This document shows, in pieces, positions 17,601-25,233 of a stretch of 37,038 nt of DNA. Position numbers and translations under genes: made by a program. The notes under the pieces were generated by a model that made no database searches, was not told the DNA's origin, and saw only the letters and a program-made list of their open reading frames with translations. This stretch comes from Bacteroidota bacterium (lineage in GTDB: Bacteria > Bacteroidota > Rhodothermia > Rhodothermales > Rubricoccaceae): NCBI GenBank assembly GCA_022561755.1, contig JADFQN010000012.1, positions 1 to 37,038 on the forward strand. The letters are read 5' to 3'. How positions within the stretch are numbered: position 1 is the stretch's first letter; each line of letters opens with the position of its first letter.

Positions 17601-19412
17601 GCCCACGCGGTAGATGTTGCGCATCGTAAGCGCCCAGGATGCATTGCTCGGTATGGGCAGGCGTCCCCGAAGGAGCTTCAGAATAATCTTGTCGCCATTC
17701 GATGAGCCCCCCTGGGACCCCTCCCCGAAATCGCCTATGGTAATCGGCGTGCCGTCTGCCGCCAGGTATTGGTAGGAAACGGCCAGCATGTCATCTTCCT
17801 GGAGCCGACTGGTGAGCGACAGATAGCCGGAATAGAGATCGACGGTGTAGTCTACATTCTCTTGCAGTATTCTGAACGGCGCCGTTTCATAGTCCGAGCT
17901 TTGCAGGCCGAACGCGTCCTCAATAATTACCTGACTCGACGAATCGCGAAGAACGTTCAGGTCGTCATCCGAATACTGGTCCAGTAGTTCGTTGGGCAGC
18001 GGCGCGTTGATGTCAAGACCCGCCAGGTACGCATCGCCGCCGGCGAGCACCCCGTTTGGAGGCGCACCGGGTATGTTGTTGCCCGGCCCGGGTTCACCCA
18101 AATCGAGAAGCGCCGTAGCGTAAACCCTCTCGTTCTCCGAGCCCGTCGTGTTGACGACGGTTCGGTCGTGAATCCATACCTCGACACCGGTAAGGGTGGC
18201 AAAGCCAGGGCTGAGCGTCCGGTTGACCGGATCCTTGTGCCCCTCGTTCCACCAGTTCCGGAAGTGATAAGCCAGAAAGAAGTGGGCGTTGTCTTCGTAC
18301 TTGTAGGGCGCCAAACTGAACTCGGTGGTCTGGCTGCCGCCCTCAATGTTGAGCGCATCGCTTTCGGCGTCCTGCTGGCTCGCCACGAGTGTGATGCCAA
18401 GCCCGCCGAACTGGAGTTCGGTGCGGAGCCCGAATAGCCGCTGGCCCCCGCGGATAAGCTCGCTGGGAGTCTGGAGGAAGACGTTGCCGGCCTCGATTCG
18501 TTGGATGATGTCGTCATCGTAGCCCTCGTACACCAGCGACACCTGGTTCTCGAAGTCGAAGGTGTTCTGTGTGTCGTAGTTGACGTTGATGCGCAGCTTG
18601 TCGCCTATCGTTCCCGTGATGCCCAGCGAGAGCTCCTGGCCAAAGTCCGGGTTGACGGAGCCCGCGTTGCCGGTCGCGGCTTCCTGGAGCTCGTTGCGCT
18701 GGTAGTCGAAGCCGAGGTCGATGTCGGCTTGTCCGTTGACGCGCAGGTCCACCTCATTCTTGCCGAAAATGCTGGAGAATGCGCTCTGGTTGCCTCCCGG
18801 GATGTCGATGGTGATGCCAAACCCGCCCCGGCCACGCCGCCTGACGCGACGCGACGCGAGGTCGCGAAAGCCAAGCTGCAGCGCATCCCGGAGGCGAGCC
18901 TCGCGGTAGGTTTCGAGGTCTACGTCGGCGGGGACGCGCACATCCTGCTGCGCTACGTCCTCGGTGATGATATACCGGAACTCCGACGAGTCGAGCACGG
19001 CCTCACGGTGCCAATACGGGCCCAGGTCTATCGTGAACGGCCTTGTGCGCCGGGCGGTTAGCGGCGGGGTATAGCCTTCCCGTCGGGGCGTGGGGAAGTA
19101 GAGGTGCGCAAGGCTGTCGGCGTCGGTCGTGTCGGCCGGAAGCACATCGGTGCTATCCTCGGTGCTATCCTGCGCTGCATCGAGCAGGTCGCCGATCGCT
19201 TCGTCCACGGCCACCGAATCGGTATCCGCGACGGCCGTGTGGAAAACCGAGAGCGGCCAATCGTACCCGTTCGCCGCAATCGACCGCGCCTGCAGCGCCA
19301 TCAGCAACACCCCCGCGGCAACACTAGCGCCGAGAAGGGGCAGCAGGCGGCTGGAAGTACGTGCCTTGGGAGTTACGCGCACAGCGACGGAGTCGGCTAC
19401 GAACACACACAC
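11649..19412 (-). CDS. sprA: cell-surface protein SprA (T9SS translocon / gliding motility)
   Basis: 2587-aa ORF with SprA-type features: IDIPGGNQSAFSSIFGKNEVDLRVNGQADIDLGFDYQRNE, ELSLGITGTIGDKLRINVNYDTQNTFDFENQVSLVYEGYDDDIIQRIEAGNV. Confidence 0.95.
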   Translation of the reverse strand: MCVFVADSVAVRVTPKARTSSRLLPLLGASVAAGVLLMALQARSIAANGYDWPLSVFHTAVADTDSVAVDEAIGDLLDAAQDSTEDSTDVLPADTTDADSLAHLYFPTPRREGYTPPLTARRTRPFTIDLGPYWHREAVLDSSEFRYIITEDVAQQDVRVPADVDLETYREARLRDALQLGFRDLASRRVRRRGRGGFGITIDIPGGNQSAFSSIFGKNEVDLRVNGQADIDLGFDYQRNELQEAATGNAGSVNPDFGQELSLGITGTIGDKLRINVNYDTQNTFDFENQVSLVYEGYDDDIIQRIEAGNVFLQTPSELIRGGQRLFGLRTELQFGGLGITLVASQQDAESDALNIEGGSQTTEFSLAPYKYEDNAHFFLAYHFRNWWNEGHKDPVNRTLSPGFATLTGVEVWIHDRTVVNTTGSENERVYATALLDLGEPGPGNNIPGAPPNGVLAGGDAYLAGLDINAPLPNELLDQYSDDDLNVLRDSSSQVIIEDAFGLQSSDYETAPFRILQENVDYTVDLYSGYLSLTSRLQEDDMLAVSYQYLAADGTPITIGDFGEGSQGGSSNGDKIILKLLRGRLPIPSNASWALTMRNIYRVGGRSLRADAFDVDVSYKPSGSTPQRTLPGVTIGLQQTLLQTLGLDRLNRDGAAQPDDVFDFREGQTIDAGSGRIIFPVREPFGAYLRSVLNGEIEGLDISFLGTNTEDAIDDFVFDTLYTTTSSSADRISNINNYAIAGSYRSSVQSVYELGFAIVEGSVSVTSGSIELTEGVDYTVNDASGTVEITNPAFLTPGQNLRIDYERNQFASIGSKTLLGLRANYTLGDDVQLGATWMRLSERPLIDKYRIGEEPLNNTIWGVDGRFEAEPRWLTRAIDALPFLQTRAPSRFELKAEFAQLNPGHPQTFAFNQERDALNALSRDFYEDELTGLSFIDDFEGVENVFSLLQPGAWRLAAAPSGSGPEGAMSWTAGTPVTEPLLPSNWRGLFSWYSVLASTYRGDLCSEVDCTTRATRQLGIREIFPDRDPRRGEPETLTTLDLYIDPAQRGPYNYNGEFETTYNANPQTAWGGMVQRLPEGFTDFGGRNNIEFVEFIFSPLGGRNGTEEIAPGAVLHIDLGQVSEDVIPNHQFNNEDGLREVPIEPSNSDVWGRLPDGQTSTTVDYDDTTGQTEDLGLDGLRSSLVNPGGTDYETDERTFFSEFLAGLSQGSMEFARANEDPSADDFHHFDDSAYFNSGNRFEGGRATLQERFSRFFPGLELNAFESQQKISDAGTTGNSRQPDSEDLNGNQSLDAAERHFRYTIPLDSAGILASPFFQNVIDTESGQRWYVIRIPVRSEEREAIGGIEDFSSIEFMRIWSTGHDRPATLRFATLEIVGSRWLKSDNVGIDDRTPGTIPPRIPPRLFIETINNEENPNQYATPVGALVSRTPDISGNLIRQREQALVFRVENLPEETSRAIYKPFSTNSHDLTKYSNLRMFTHAEGFEERDSVRVFIRLGDNQTEDYYEYEQPLYPYVIPDGQLVNPDSLWQTNVPVGTETVDRNSINVVLSELNQLKVERDNDPSIPRDERYSNNRTPEGAPPGTRITIRGNPSIQSINTIAIGVRNAEGGTTAPLENVEVWFNELRVTGYDEESGWSAYARATLQLADVASINARFSRQTDGFGELGSSLGGRSFSDKQDYSVLATFNAHKFLPERFGWSMPISLSIQQSQSTPRYSPRRGDIRVEELIAQAEEDPDLTQEERQDRVDQIIGESETSTFSRSIRIPLSKSGSRSPWLRYTIDGVSLVYTNSASRSRSPFSQFGDSDRWSASFTYRLSVPRARSVRPFWFVENVPVLGILGKLRLNYLPQSFTFSADADRSVTDNRERPIDEVINNPVNQGVPERFLYPTRRDHRFGHGRTFDLAYNPFTFLVLSYRSDVSQSLDGAGAEAGFNLFVRDSLGTTREYDISNEEAFAPGGIARRDFGIPDSLNVNDLRNQGYIIQEITALNVLPLGEVLGGVFNGERQILTNSYSQNVTGTFQPQFDRVQFLRWFRPQPIAYGSQFAWNYSQEVDDTIVANVNASSTIRGGLRLQPREFWRLFSFYRNIEQAEQQGDRGRGDDRGRGRDRPTDEGEPTDAEQADDEGQEDAEERRRPRLPSFASIGRKLFLAVTGVEDFTITYNGTRSTAASGLRGNNFSLYDALLGEGPSLGYRLSLERRIPLRDRILSEGLQFHDILGNVHHINARTSIRLTPELRVDLTWDANWDQSEDITLEIENGRLVERPAVERGGGKSTVVAFGGSYERLLEIHRQRYEADAAEGGAAQDTLFSDVLTRSSLAADFQSAFASGMGSFGPRGFFVLPLPNWEINYSGLSRWPLFRALANQVTLRHGYSATYDLSYNSNAAAGTSLSSENIQVPLAGGGTRNQTLISEIPFREPSTAIVNERFQPLLGVNVAWKGGLQSDFSWNQSNSRSLSAASASVSENTTDELSLRLTYSKTGLRIPLFGRRRLNNNVRFSLTLTRSNNINFIHFLKNDLEDILRGSELTPLQDTGSTRLTLEPRLSYAISNQVNMDVFVRYESIDSRGSQIPSTSLINGGFSFRVSFSN

Positions 19413-19760
19413 CCTGAACCGGCGTCCGCCGGTTGCGGCGCAGCCGACGTGCCGGAAGCAGGGCGGACGATCAAATTGGGCGTAACGAAGCGGCTATACG
19501 ATCCGGTGGGATAGCAGGCTGAAACACGTACCGACGGACACCAAACGCACAAAGTGCGCCGGCGATGCCGGGGGCTGAAACTACGCCTGTACAAAGGGGG
19601 CCGCAAGGTTAGAAACGCCCCGCCTTTGGGTAGAAATATGGGGATGACGGGCATGTAGGGAGCGCTCCGGTACCACGATGTGGGCAATTCCTGTATGGCC
19701 AAGGCGCCTCGGATTCCGTAGTCTTGCCGGCATCGCTATAGCCTTCGAGTCAATCCCCCT

Positions 19761-20306
19761 ATGCATCATTCCCGAACATCCCACAGCGCCCTCTACGCGG
19801 CGCCCGTACTGATTGCGATTTTTGTCGCAGCGTGTAGCTCAGGCCCGCGAACCACAGCCGAAATGAGGCCGCCGCAACTCGGCGTAACCCACGGAATGCT
19901 GCCGGAAATTGCAGAACCCATCCCCGGCGCCGATGAGATAGCAGCCGAGATCCGCGCCGTGCTCGACGCACAGGTTGCCGATTGGAACGCCGGAAACATC
20001 CGCGGCTTCATGAACGGCTACTCGCGGTCGGATTCGCTTCGCTTCATCTCGAACGGCACCATGCGCACGGGCTGGCAGAACAGTCTCTACGCCTACGTGC
20101 GCAACTATCCCGACCAGGCTTCGATGGGCACGCTCTCGTTCGAGGATCTGCACGTCCAGGTGCTTTCGCCGGATGCAGCGCTGGTCTTCGGCAGGTACCG
20201 CCTCGTTCGGGAGGACGACGAGCCGCTGGGCCTCTTCTCGCTCATCTTTGTAATGGAGGACGACGGCTGGCGTATCATCCACGACCACACGTCGTCGTCG
20301 CCCTGA
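19761..20306 (+). CDS. SnoaL-like/DUF4440 (NTF2 fold) lipoprotein
   Basis: Lipobox FVAACSSG; VLDAQVADWNAGNIRGFMNGYSRSDSLRFISNGT...ALVFGRYRLVREDDEPLGLFSLIFVMEDDGWRIIHDHTSS. Confidence 0.82.
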   Translation: MHHSRTSHSALYAAPVLIAIFVAACSSGPRTTAEMRPPQLGVTHGMLPEIAEPIPGADEIAAEIRAVLDAQVADWNAGNIRGFMNGYSRSDSLRFISNGTMRTGWQNSLYAYVRNYPDQASMGTLSFEDLHVQVLSPDAALVFGRYRLVREDDEPLGLFSLIFVMEDDGWRIIHDHTSSSP

Positions 20307-20481
20307 AGTCTGTCGGACTTGGGGGTTCGTGACGAGGCAGGCGGGCAATCGAGAGCAGTTTTTGATCTTTTGAGGCGTCCCGCAGGCTTGCGGGATGGGG
20401 CTACGTGGCGAAAAAGATCGAAAACAATGGGCCGATTTACCGCTGCCGCAGTAAAATCACCCTAACTCCGACAGACTTCTA
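20304..20481. repeat. family A palindromic element, copy A3 (reverse orientation), with nested hairpin CCCGCAGGCTTGCGGG near 20379-20394
   Basis: Arms gaagtctgtcggactt / ctccgacagacttct; the reverse complement aligns to A2 along its length; begins at the stop codon of the preceding CDS. Confidence 0.82.
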
Positions 20482-20492
20482 AGCTTTCCCTC

Positions 20493-21167
20493 ATGCTCGC
20501 ATCCGGACTAGAGAACACCGTGGTAGTCCTCACTGGAGCAGCAGGGAGGCTTGGTAGCGTAACCACTCGCAAACTGCTGGAGGTCGGGGCCACGGTCGCC
20601 GCGATTGATGTCCGTGAGATTGAAGGGCTGCCGGACGGGGCCACCTCGTTTGTCGCTGATCTGACGGACGAGGCCTCCGTAGCGCAGACGTTTGCGCAGA
20701 TCGAGGAGGAGTTGGGGCCGCTCGGAGGGCTCATCCACACGGTGGGGATGTGGGGCGGCGCGCCGTTCTCCGAAACGGAGATGGCCGCCTGGGACACGAT
20801 GTTGAAGATCAACCTGACGACTACGTTTCTGTGTTTCAGGGAGGCTGTGCGGCGGATGAACGGCCGGGAAGGTCGGCTGGTGGCCATTGCCTCCGGGCAG
20901 GGCGCGGATGGAGGTGTGGCCGAGCAAGGGCCTTATTCCGCCGCGAAAGCAGGCGTGGTCCGGCTGGTGGAATCGGTAGCCGCCGAGTACGACGGGCGCA
21001 TCACAGCTTCTGCCGTGGCGCCGTCCATGATTTTGTTCGGAGGCGAAGAGCTCGGCACACGCGGCGTCTCCGTGGAAGCCATCGCTGATCTGTGCGTGTA
21101 CCTGTGTGGGGAGGGCGGGGTGATTCACAACGGTGAAGTGCTGCGTGCGTACGGGACGATGCCGTAA
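20493..21167 (+). CDS. short-chain dehydrogenase/reductase family protein
   Basis: VVVLTGAAGRLGSVTTRKLLEVGATVAAIDV, GLIHTVGMWGG, YSAAKAGVVRLVESVAAEY. Confidence 0.85.
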   Translation: MLASGLENTVVVLTGAAGRLGSVTTRKLLEVGATVAAIDVREIEGLPDGATSFVADLTDEASVAQTFAQIEEELGPLGGLIHTVGMWGGAPFSETEMAAWDTMLKINLTTTFLCFREAVRRMNGREGRLVAIASGQGADGGVAEQGPYSAAKAGVVRLVESVAAEYDGRITASAVAPSMILFGGEELGTRGVSVEAIADLCVYLCGEGGVIHNGEVLRAYGTMP

Positions 21168-21213
21168 GGGCGAGATATATTTCGCCCTGTGCCGGTGATG
21201 CGTCAATGCACCG

Positions 21214-22869
21214 TCACGCCCACGCCGCCCGTGTCCCCAGCCGCCGCGTGAGTGCCACCGCACCGATCACCAGCACCATCAACAGGACACCATACGCCGC
21301 CGCCGCGCCGAAGTCGTAGAGGCGAAGCTGGGCGAAGAGCTCTACCGAGATGGGGCGGTTGCCGTAGACGTACAGCATGATGGAGGAGACGAACTCGCCG
21401 AGCGCCGTTACGAATGTGAGCAGCGCGCCGGCAATCACACCCGGCAGGATGACAGGCAGCACGACGCGCCGGAACGTCGTCCAGGCGCCTGCGCCGAGGT
21501 CGGACGATGCTTCGCTGAGGCGGTCGTCGTAGCTCTCGAGGGCGGCCTGCGCCGCGCGGACCACCAGCGGGATGTGCCGCACGAAGTAGGCCAGCGGCAC
21601 CAGCCACACGGTGCCCACGAGGACGGCCCCACCGGAGAGTACGGAGGCCTCGTCGAACGTCACAATAAGGTTCAGCGCGATGACCGTGCCGGGGATCGCA
21701 AAGGGGAGGAGCGCCAGCACGCGCAGCAATCCGCGCCCCGGAATGCGGCTCTTGGTGATGACAAGAGCTGCTGCCAGGCCGAACACCAGATTGGCGGCGG
21801 TCGAGAGCGCGGCCATCCACAGCGAGTTGCGGACGGGCTCGAAGACATCCGACTGTGAAAAGAGCGCTCCGTAGTTGGCCGTCGTGTACTGGTCGGGGAG
21901 GATCTGCGTGGTCCAGCTTCCTTCCTGCACAAACGACAGCAGTACCACCGTGGCAATGGGCAGGAATACGAACAGCAGGAACAGCATGGCCAGACCTCCC
22001 GCCGCCGCCCGCGCCCATCCGCTGGCGATAGGGGTCGCCGCTCGTCCGGCGCCCTTTGATGTGGTTCCGATGCGCGTCCGGCCGGGCCGAAGTTCGAGCA
22101 GAAGCAGGAAAATGAAGCAGATGGACGTCAGGACCACCGCGACGGTGGCCGACCGATCCAGAAAGCCGTTCGTCTTGAACTGGTAGATCTGCGTGGTCAT
22201 GAACGGCTCGTCGCCGGCGAAGAGGAGCGGCGCCGTGAAGCTTGCCATCGACAGCATGAAAACCAGCAGCGCGGCGCCCACCAGCGCCGGGCGGAGGAGC
22301 GGAAGCAGCACGCGGCGGAAGGTGGCCCAGCCGGACGCGCCGAGGTCGGCCGAGGCGTCCAGCAGGCTGCGGTCGAGGTCGGCCAGCGCGGCGCTCACGA
22401 ATAGGTAGAAGAAGACGTAGAAGGCGTAGACGTGGACGATGAGCACAGCCGCGCGGCCCTCAAACGCGAAAGGGACGGCCTCCAGCCCAAACAGTGCCTG
22501 CAGCCCGCGAGGGAGCATCCCACTCTCGCCGTAAAGGAACAAGAAAGCCATCACGCCGACCAGCGGCGGCAACGCCAGCGGCAGCGCGGCGCTGACTTGT
22601 AACGTCCGTCTTAGCGGAAAATCGAACCGGAAAAACGCCCACGCGAGACCGGTGCCGAGAATGCCGCCCAAGGCCACGGTTCCCAGCGAGATGCCCACGG
22701 AGTTCACCAGAGCGCGGACGCCCGCCGACCTCCATCCGCCGAATAAGCGGCCGAGGTTGGCCTCGTTGAAGCCCAGCGAGATTGTGTCCACGCTCGGCCA
22801 GAGCACGTACGCGGCGAGGATGACCGCAACGGGGATTGCGAGGAGGAGACCGGCGCGTCGAGAGAGCAA
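21214..22869 (-). CDS. fused two-domain ABC transporter permease (iron/thiamine type)
   Basis: 551 aa; two copies of the inner-membrane permease signature (LDASADLGASGWATFRRVLLPLLRPALV and LSEASSDLGAGAWTTFRRVVLPVILPGVI). Confidence 0.88.
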   Translation of the reverse strand: MLSRRAGLLLAIPVAVILAAYVLWPSVDTISLGFNEANLGRLFGGWRSAGVRALVNSVGISLGTVALGGILGTGLAWAFFRFDFPLRRTLQVSAALPLALPPLVGVMAFLFLYGESGMLPRGLQALFGLEAVPFAFEGRAAVLIVHVYAFYVFFYLFVSAALADLDRSLLDASADLGASGWATFRRVLLPLLRPALVGAALLVFMLSMASFTAPLLFAGDEPFMTTQIYQFKTNGFLDRSATVAVVLTSICFIFLLLLELRPGRTRIGTTSKGAGRAATPIASGWARAAAGGLAMLFLLFVFLPIATVVLLSFVQEGSWTTQILPDQYTTANYGALFSQSDVFEPVRNSLWMAALSTAANLVFGLAAALVITKSRIPGRGLLRVLALLPFAIPGTVIALNLIVTFDEASVLSGGAVLVGTVWLVPLAYFVRHIPLVVRAAQAALESYDDRLSEASSDLGAGAWTTFRRVVLPVILPGVIAGALLTFVTALGEFVSSIMLYVYGNRPISVELFAQLRLYDFGAAAAYGVLLMVLVIGAVALTRRLGTRAAWA

Positions 22870-22898
22870 TTTGGGTGTGAGGGGGTGAGAGGGGGGCT

Positions 22899-22973
22899 AT
22901 TGCGTAATGCGTATCGCGTATCTCAGGTCAGGCAAGCTCTCGCTCAATACGCAATACGTACTACGCATTACGT
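22899..22973. repeat. family E imperfect inverted repeat of CGTAATGCGTA/CGTATTGCGTA words, copy 1
   Basis: tattgcgtaatgcgtatcgcgtat...caatacgcaatacgtactacgcattacg. Confidence 0.65.
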
Positions 22974-22977
22974 CACA

Positions 22978-23568
22978 TCAAATCTCAGTTTTCTTCAGCC
23001 ACCTTGTCCGTGCCGGCGGCCGGTAGTTACGCATGGCCTCCAGAAGAGCCTCTGGCTCAGTTGCAACGGTGATGAGCGCGCGTTGTCCGGGGTTCAAGAA
23101 TTCGTGCGCCGTGGCTGTATCGAGGAACGCTATCAACTCGTCGTAGAAGCCGTCGACGTTCAAGATGCCGCAGGGCTTTTGGTGGATGCCCAATTGGCCC
23201 CACGTGAAGGCCTCCGCAATTTCCTCCAGCGTGCCCAGGCCGCCCGGCAGGGCGATGAAGCCATCCGACATGTCCGCCATCAGAGCCTTCCGCTCGTGCA
23301 TCGAGTCGACGACGTGGAGCTCCGTCACGTGCTCGTGGGCGACTTCTTTCTTCGCCAGTCCGCGTGGGATGACGCCGATGGCTTGGCCACCGCCGTCGAG
23401 CACGGTGTCGGCGATGATGCGCATCAACCCGATTCGCCCGCCGCCGAACACGAGTCCGATGCCTTCCCGCACCAGCACCTCGCCGAGTACACGCGCCGCC
23501 TCCACGTACGCGGCCTGGTTGCCGGTTTTCGATCCGCAGAAAACGCAAAGACGCTGGAAGTGAGGCAT
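22978..23568 (-). CDS. LOG family (TIGR00730) protein
   Basis: RLCVFCGSKTGNQAAYVEAARVLGEVLVREGIGLVFGGGRIGLM...MHERKALMADMSDGFIALPGGLGTLEEIAEAFTWGQLGIHQKPCGILN; PGGxGTxxE motif. Confidence 0.94.
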   Translation of the reverse strand: MPHFQRLCVFCGSKTGNQAAYVEAARVLGEVLVREGIGLVFGGGRIGLMRIIADTVLDGGGQAIGVIPRGLAKKEVAHEHVTELHVVDSMHERKALMADMSDGFIALPGGLGTLEEIAEAFTWGQLGIHQKPCGILNVDGFYDELIAFLDTATAHEFLNPGQRALITVATEPEALLEAMRNYRPPARTRWLKKTEI

Positions 23569-23626
23569 GAAAAAACAACAATGTCATCTCGAGCGAGCAC
23601 TTCGCCGCCCCGTCATGTTGCCTCCG

Positions 23627-23720
23627 CACCCCCTTATCTCCGGTATAGCGACCAGAGATTTGTCCCCCTTGGTAACGGGGACATCCCGCCGCATGGCGGG
23701 AAGGGGGTGGCTTGGCTAGG
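23627..23720. repeat. family C element, copy C1, with nested hairpin module TCCCGCCGCATGGCGGGAAGG at 23684-23704
   Basis: cacccccttatctccggt...cgaccagagatttgtcccccttggtaacggggac[module]gggtggcttggctagg; matches C2. Confidence 0.75.
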
Positions 23721-23884
23721 AGGCTGTTGAATTACGTGCTCTGTCGCCGAGACGAGCGCATCTCGGTTGAGATCAAGGCGCGGAGATCGTGGTCGAATCG
23801 GTGATTCGGCGAGCATCTCGCAACGAAGAGATCGGCCGAGAGGCGCCGTCGCAGGCAGGATGACGTATTTCAACAGCCTCCTAG
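23717..23884. repeat. family B palindromic element, copy B2
   Basis: TAGGAGGCTGTTGAATTACGT / ACGTATTTCAACAGCCTCCTA (1 mismatch in 21). Confidence 0.85.
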
Positions 23885-23942
23885 GAGCTTCGATACGGTC
23901 CGCAGGATGACAGATTGGACAACGCATGGAATCTCGGACAAA

Positions 23943-24590
23943 CTACATCCTCGCCCGCCCCTCGAGGGCGCGGGAGAGGGTGGCCTCGTCGGCGTATTCG
24001 AGGTCGCCGCCGACGGGAAGACCCCGCGCAATGCGCGTTACCCGCACGCCGAGCGGCCCGAGCAACTGCCCGATGTAGTACGCCGTGGTGTCGCCCTCCA
24101 CGTTCGGATTCATGGCGAGGATGACCTCCGTTACGGGCTCCTCCTGCTCTTCCGGGGCCCCGTCGCCACCGGCCGGGCTTACCCTGTTGTTTGCAACGCG
24201 TGCCACCAACTCACGGATTTTGAGGTCGTCCGGCCCGATGCCGTCCAGCGGCGAAATTACCCCGCCGAGGACGTGGTATTGGCCGTGATACTCGCCCGTG
24301 CGCTCCAGCGCCAGCACGTCGTTGGGCTCTTCTACCACGCAAATAACCGTGCGGTCGCGTTTCGCGGAGAGGCAGATTGGGCAGGGGTCGTCGTCCGTCA
24401 CGTTGTAGCATACCGAGCACGCCGTTACGCGGTCCTTGACGGCCACCAGAGCGTGCGCCAACTCCACGACTTCCTCGCGCGGCATTTTGAGGATGTACGC
24501 CGCCAGCCGCTGCGCCGTCTTGCGACCCACCGTCGGCAGCTTCGAGAACTGCTCAACGAGGGTCTCGACTGTTTCGGAGGTGAGATGCAT
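23943..24590 (-). CDS. recR: recombination mediator protein RecR
   Basis: [35 protein letters not shown] zinc finger, [39 protein letters not shown] Toprim, [27 protein letters not shown]. Confidence 0.97.
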   Translation of the reverse strand: MHLTSETVETLVEQFSKLPTVGRKTAQRLAAYILKMPREEVVELAHALVAVKDRVTACSVCYNVTDDDPCPICLSAKRDRTVICVVEEPNDVLALERTGEYHGQYHVLGGVISPLDGIGPDDLKIRELVARVANNRVSPAGGDGAPEEQEEPVTEVILAMNPNVEGDTTAYYIGQLLGPLGVRVTRIARGLPVGGDLEYADEATLSRALEGRARM

Positions 24591-24635
24591 GTCGGAGCGT
24601 GAGAACGATCTAGCGCAAAAAAGCTACTAGCTTGC

Positions 24636-24732
24636 ACACCCCCTATCTCCGGTCTGCCGACCAGAGATTTGTCCCGCTTAGTAAGGGGGACAGTTTTCGA
24701 GCGTGCGAGAAAACAGGGGGCGACTTGGCTAG
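24636..24732. repeat. family C element, copy C2, with a different hairpin (AGTTTTCGAGCGTGCGAGAAAAC) at 24692-24714
   Basis: caccccctatctccggtctgccgaccagagatttgtcccgcttagtaagggggac[hairpin]agggggcgacttggctagg. Confidence 0.72.
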
Positions 24733-24779
24733 GTGTTTCGATGCGGCCTTCAGGACGGAAAACAAGGTAGTTGGAAAGA

Positions 24780-25160
24780 CTAGATCAACGAACCCGAATC
24801 GCCGCCCATGAGCCCGCCGAGGTCCATGCCCGGCGGCAGGAACGACGTGGCGGCCTCCCGCATCTTCTGCGTTCGGAGGTTCTCCGCTTCGTCCAGTGCC
24901 TTGTTGACGCCCGCGATGAGGAGGTCTTCGAGCAACTCGATGTCTTCCGGCTTCATCCCGGCAGCGTCCAGATGGAGCCCTGCGGCGTCCAGCTTTACGC
25001 CTAAGATGCGCCCGCGCCCGTCGGCCGTGACGCTTACCATGCCGCCGCCAACTTCAGCGGAGACCCGTTCTTCGGCGAGCTCTTCCTGCGTGTCAGCCAT
25101 CTTCTGCTGCATGTCGGCCATGCGCCCGAAGAGATCCGCCATGTTGGGGGTGTTGTCCAT
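24780..25160 (-). CDS. ybaB: YbaB/EbfC family nucleoid-associated protein
   Basis: DLFGRMADMQQKMADTQEELAEERVSAEVGGGMVSVTADGRGRILGVKLD; adjacent to recR and dnaX. Confidence 0.9.
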   Translation of the reverse strand: MDNTPNMADLFGRMADMQQKMADTQEELAEERVSAEVGGGMVSVTADGRGRILGVKLDAAGLHLDAAGMKPEDIELLEDLLIAGVNKALDEAENLRTQKMREAATSFLPPGMDLGGLMGGDSGSLI

Positions 25161-25233
25161 AGCGTAGTGCGTATTTCGTATTGCGTAATTCCGTAGGGCG
25201 GATGTCCTTACGAACTACGCAATATGCATTACC
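25161..25233. repeat. family E imperfect inverted repeat, copy 2, filling the dnaX-ybaB spacer
   Basis: agcgtagtgcgtatttcgtattgcgtaattccgtagg...ccttacgaactacgcaatatgcattacc. Confidence 0.6.

Noticed and set aside
11833-19327. Numerous ORFs antisense or out of frame inside sprA
   Set aside because: They overlap a single 2587-aa ORF with clear SprA features; their sequences are low-complexity and Arg/Pro/Ser-rich, typical of shadow ORFs in GC-rich DNA.
21203-22018. 271-aa minus-strand ORF overlapping the ABC permease
   Set aside because: Alternative frame of the permease gene with Gly/Arg/His-rich nonsense composition.
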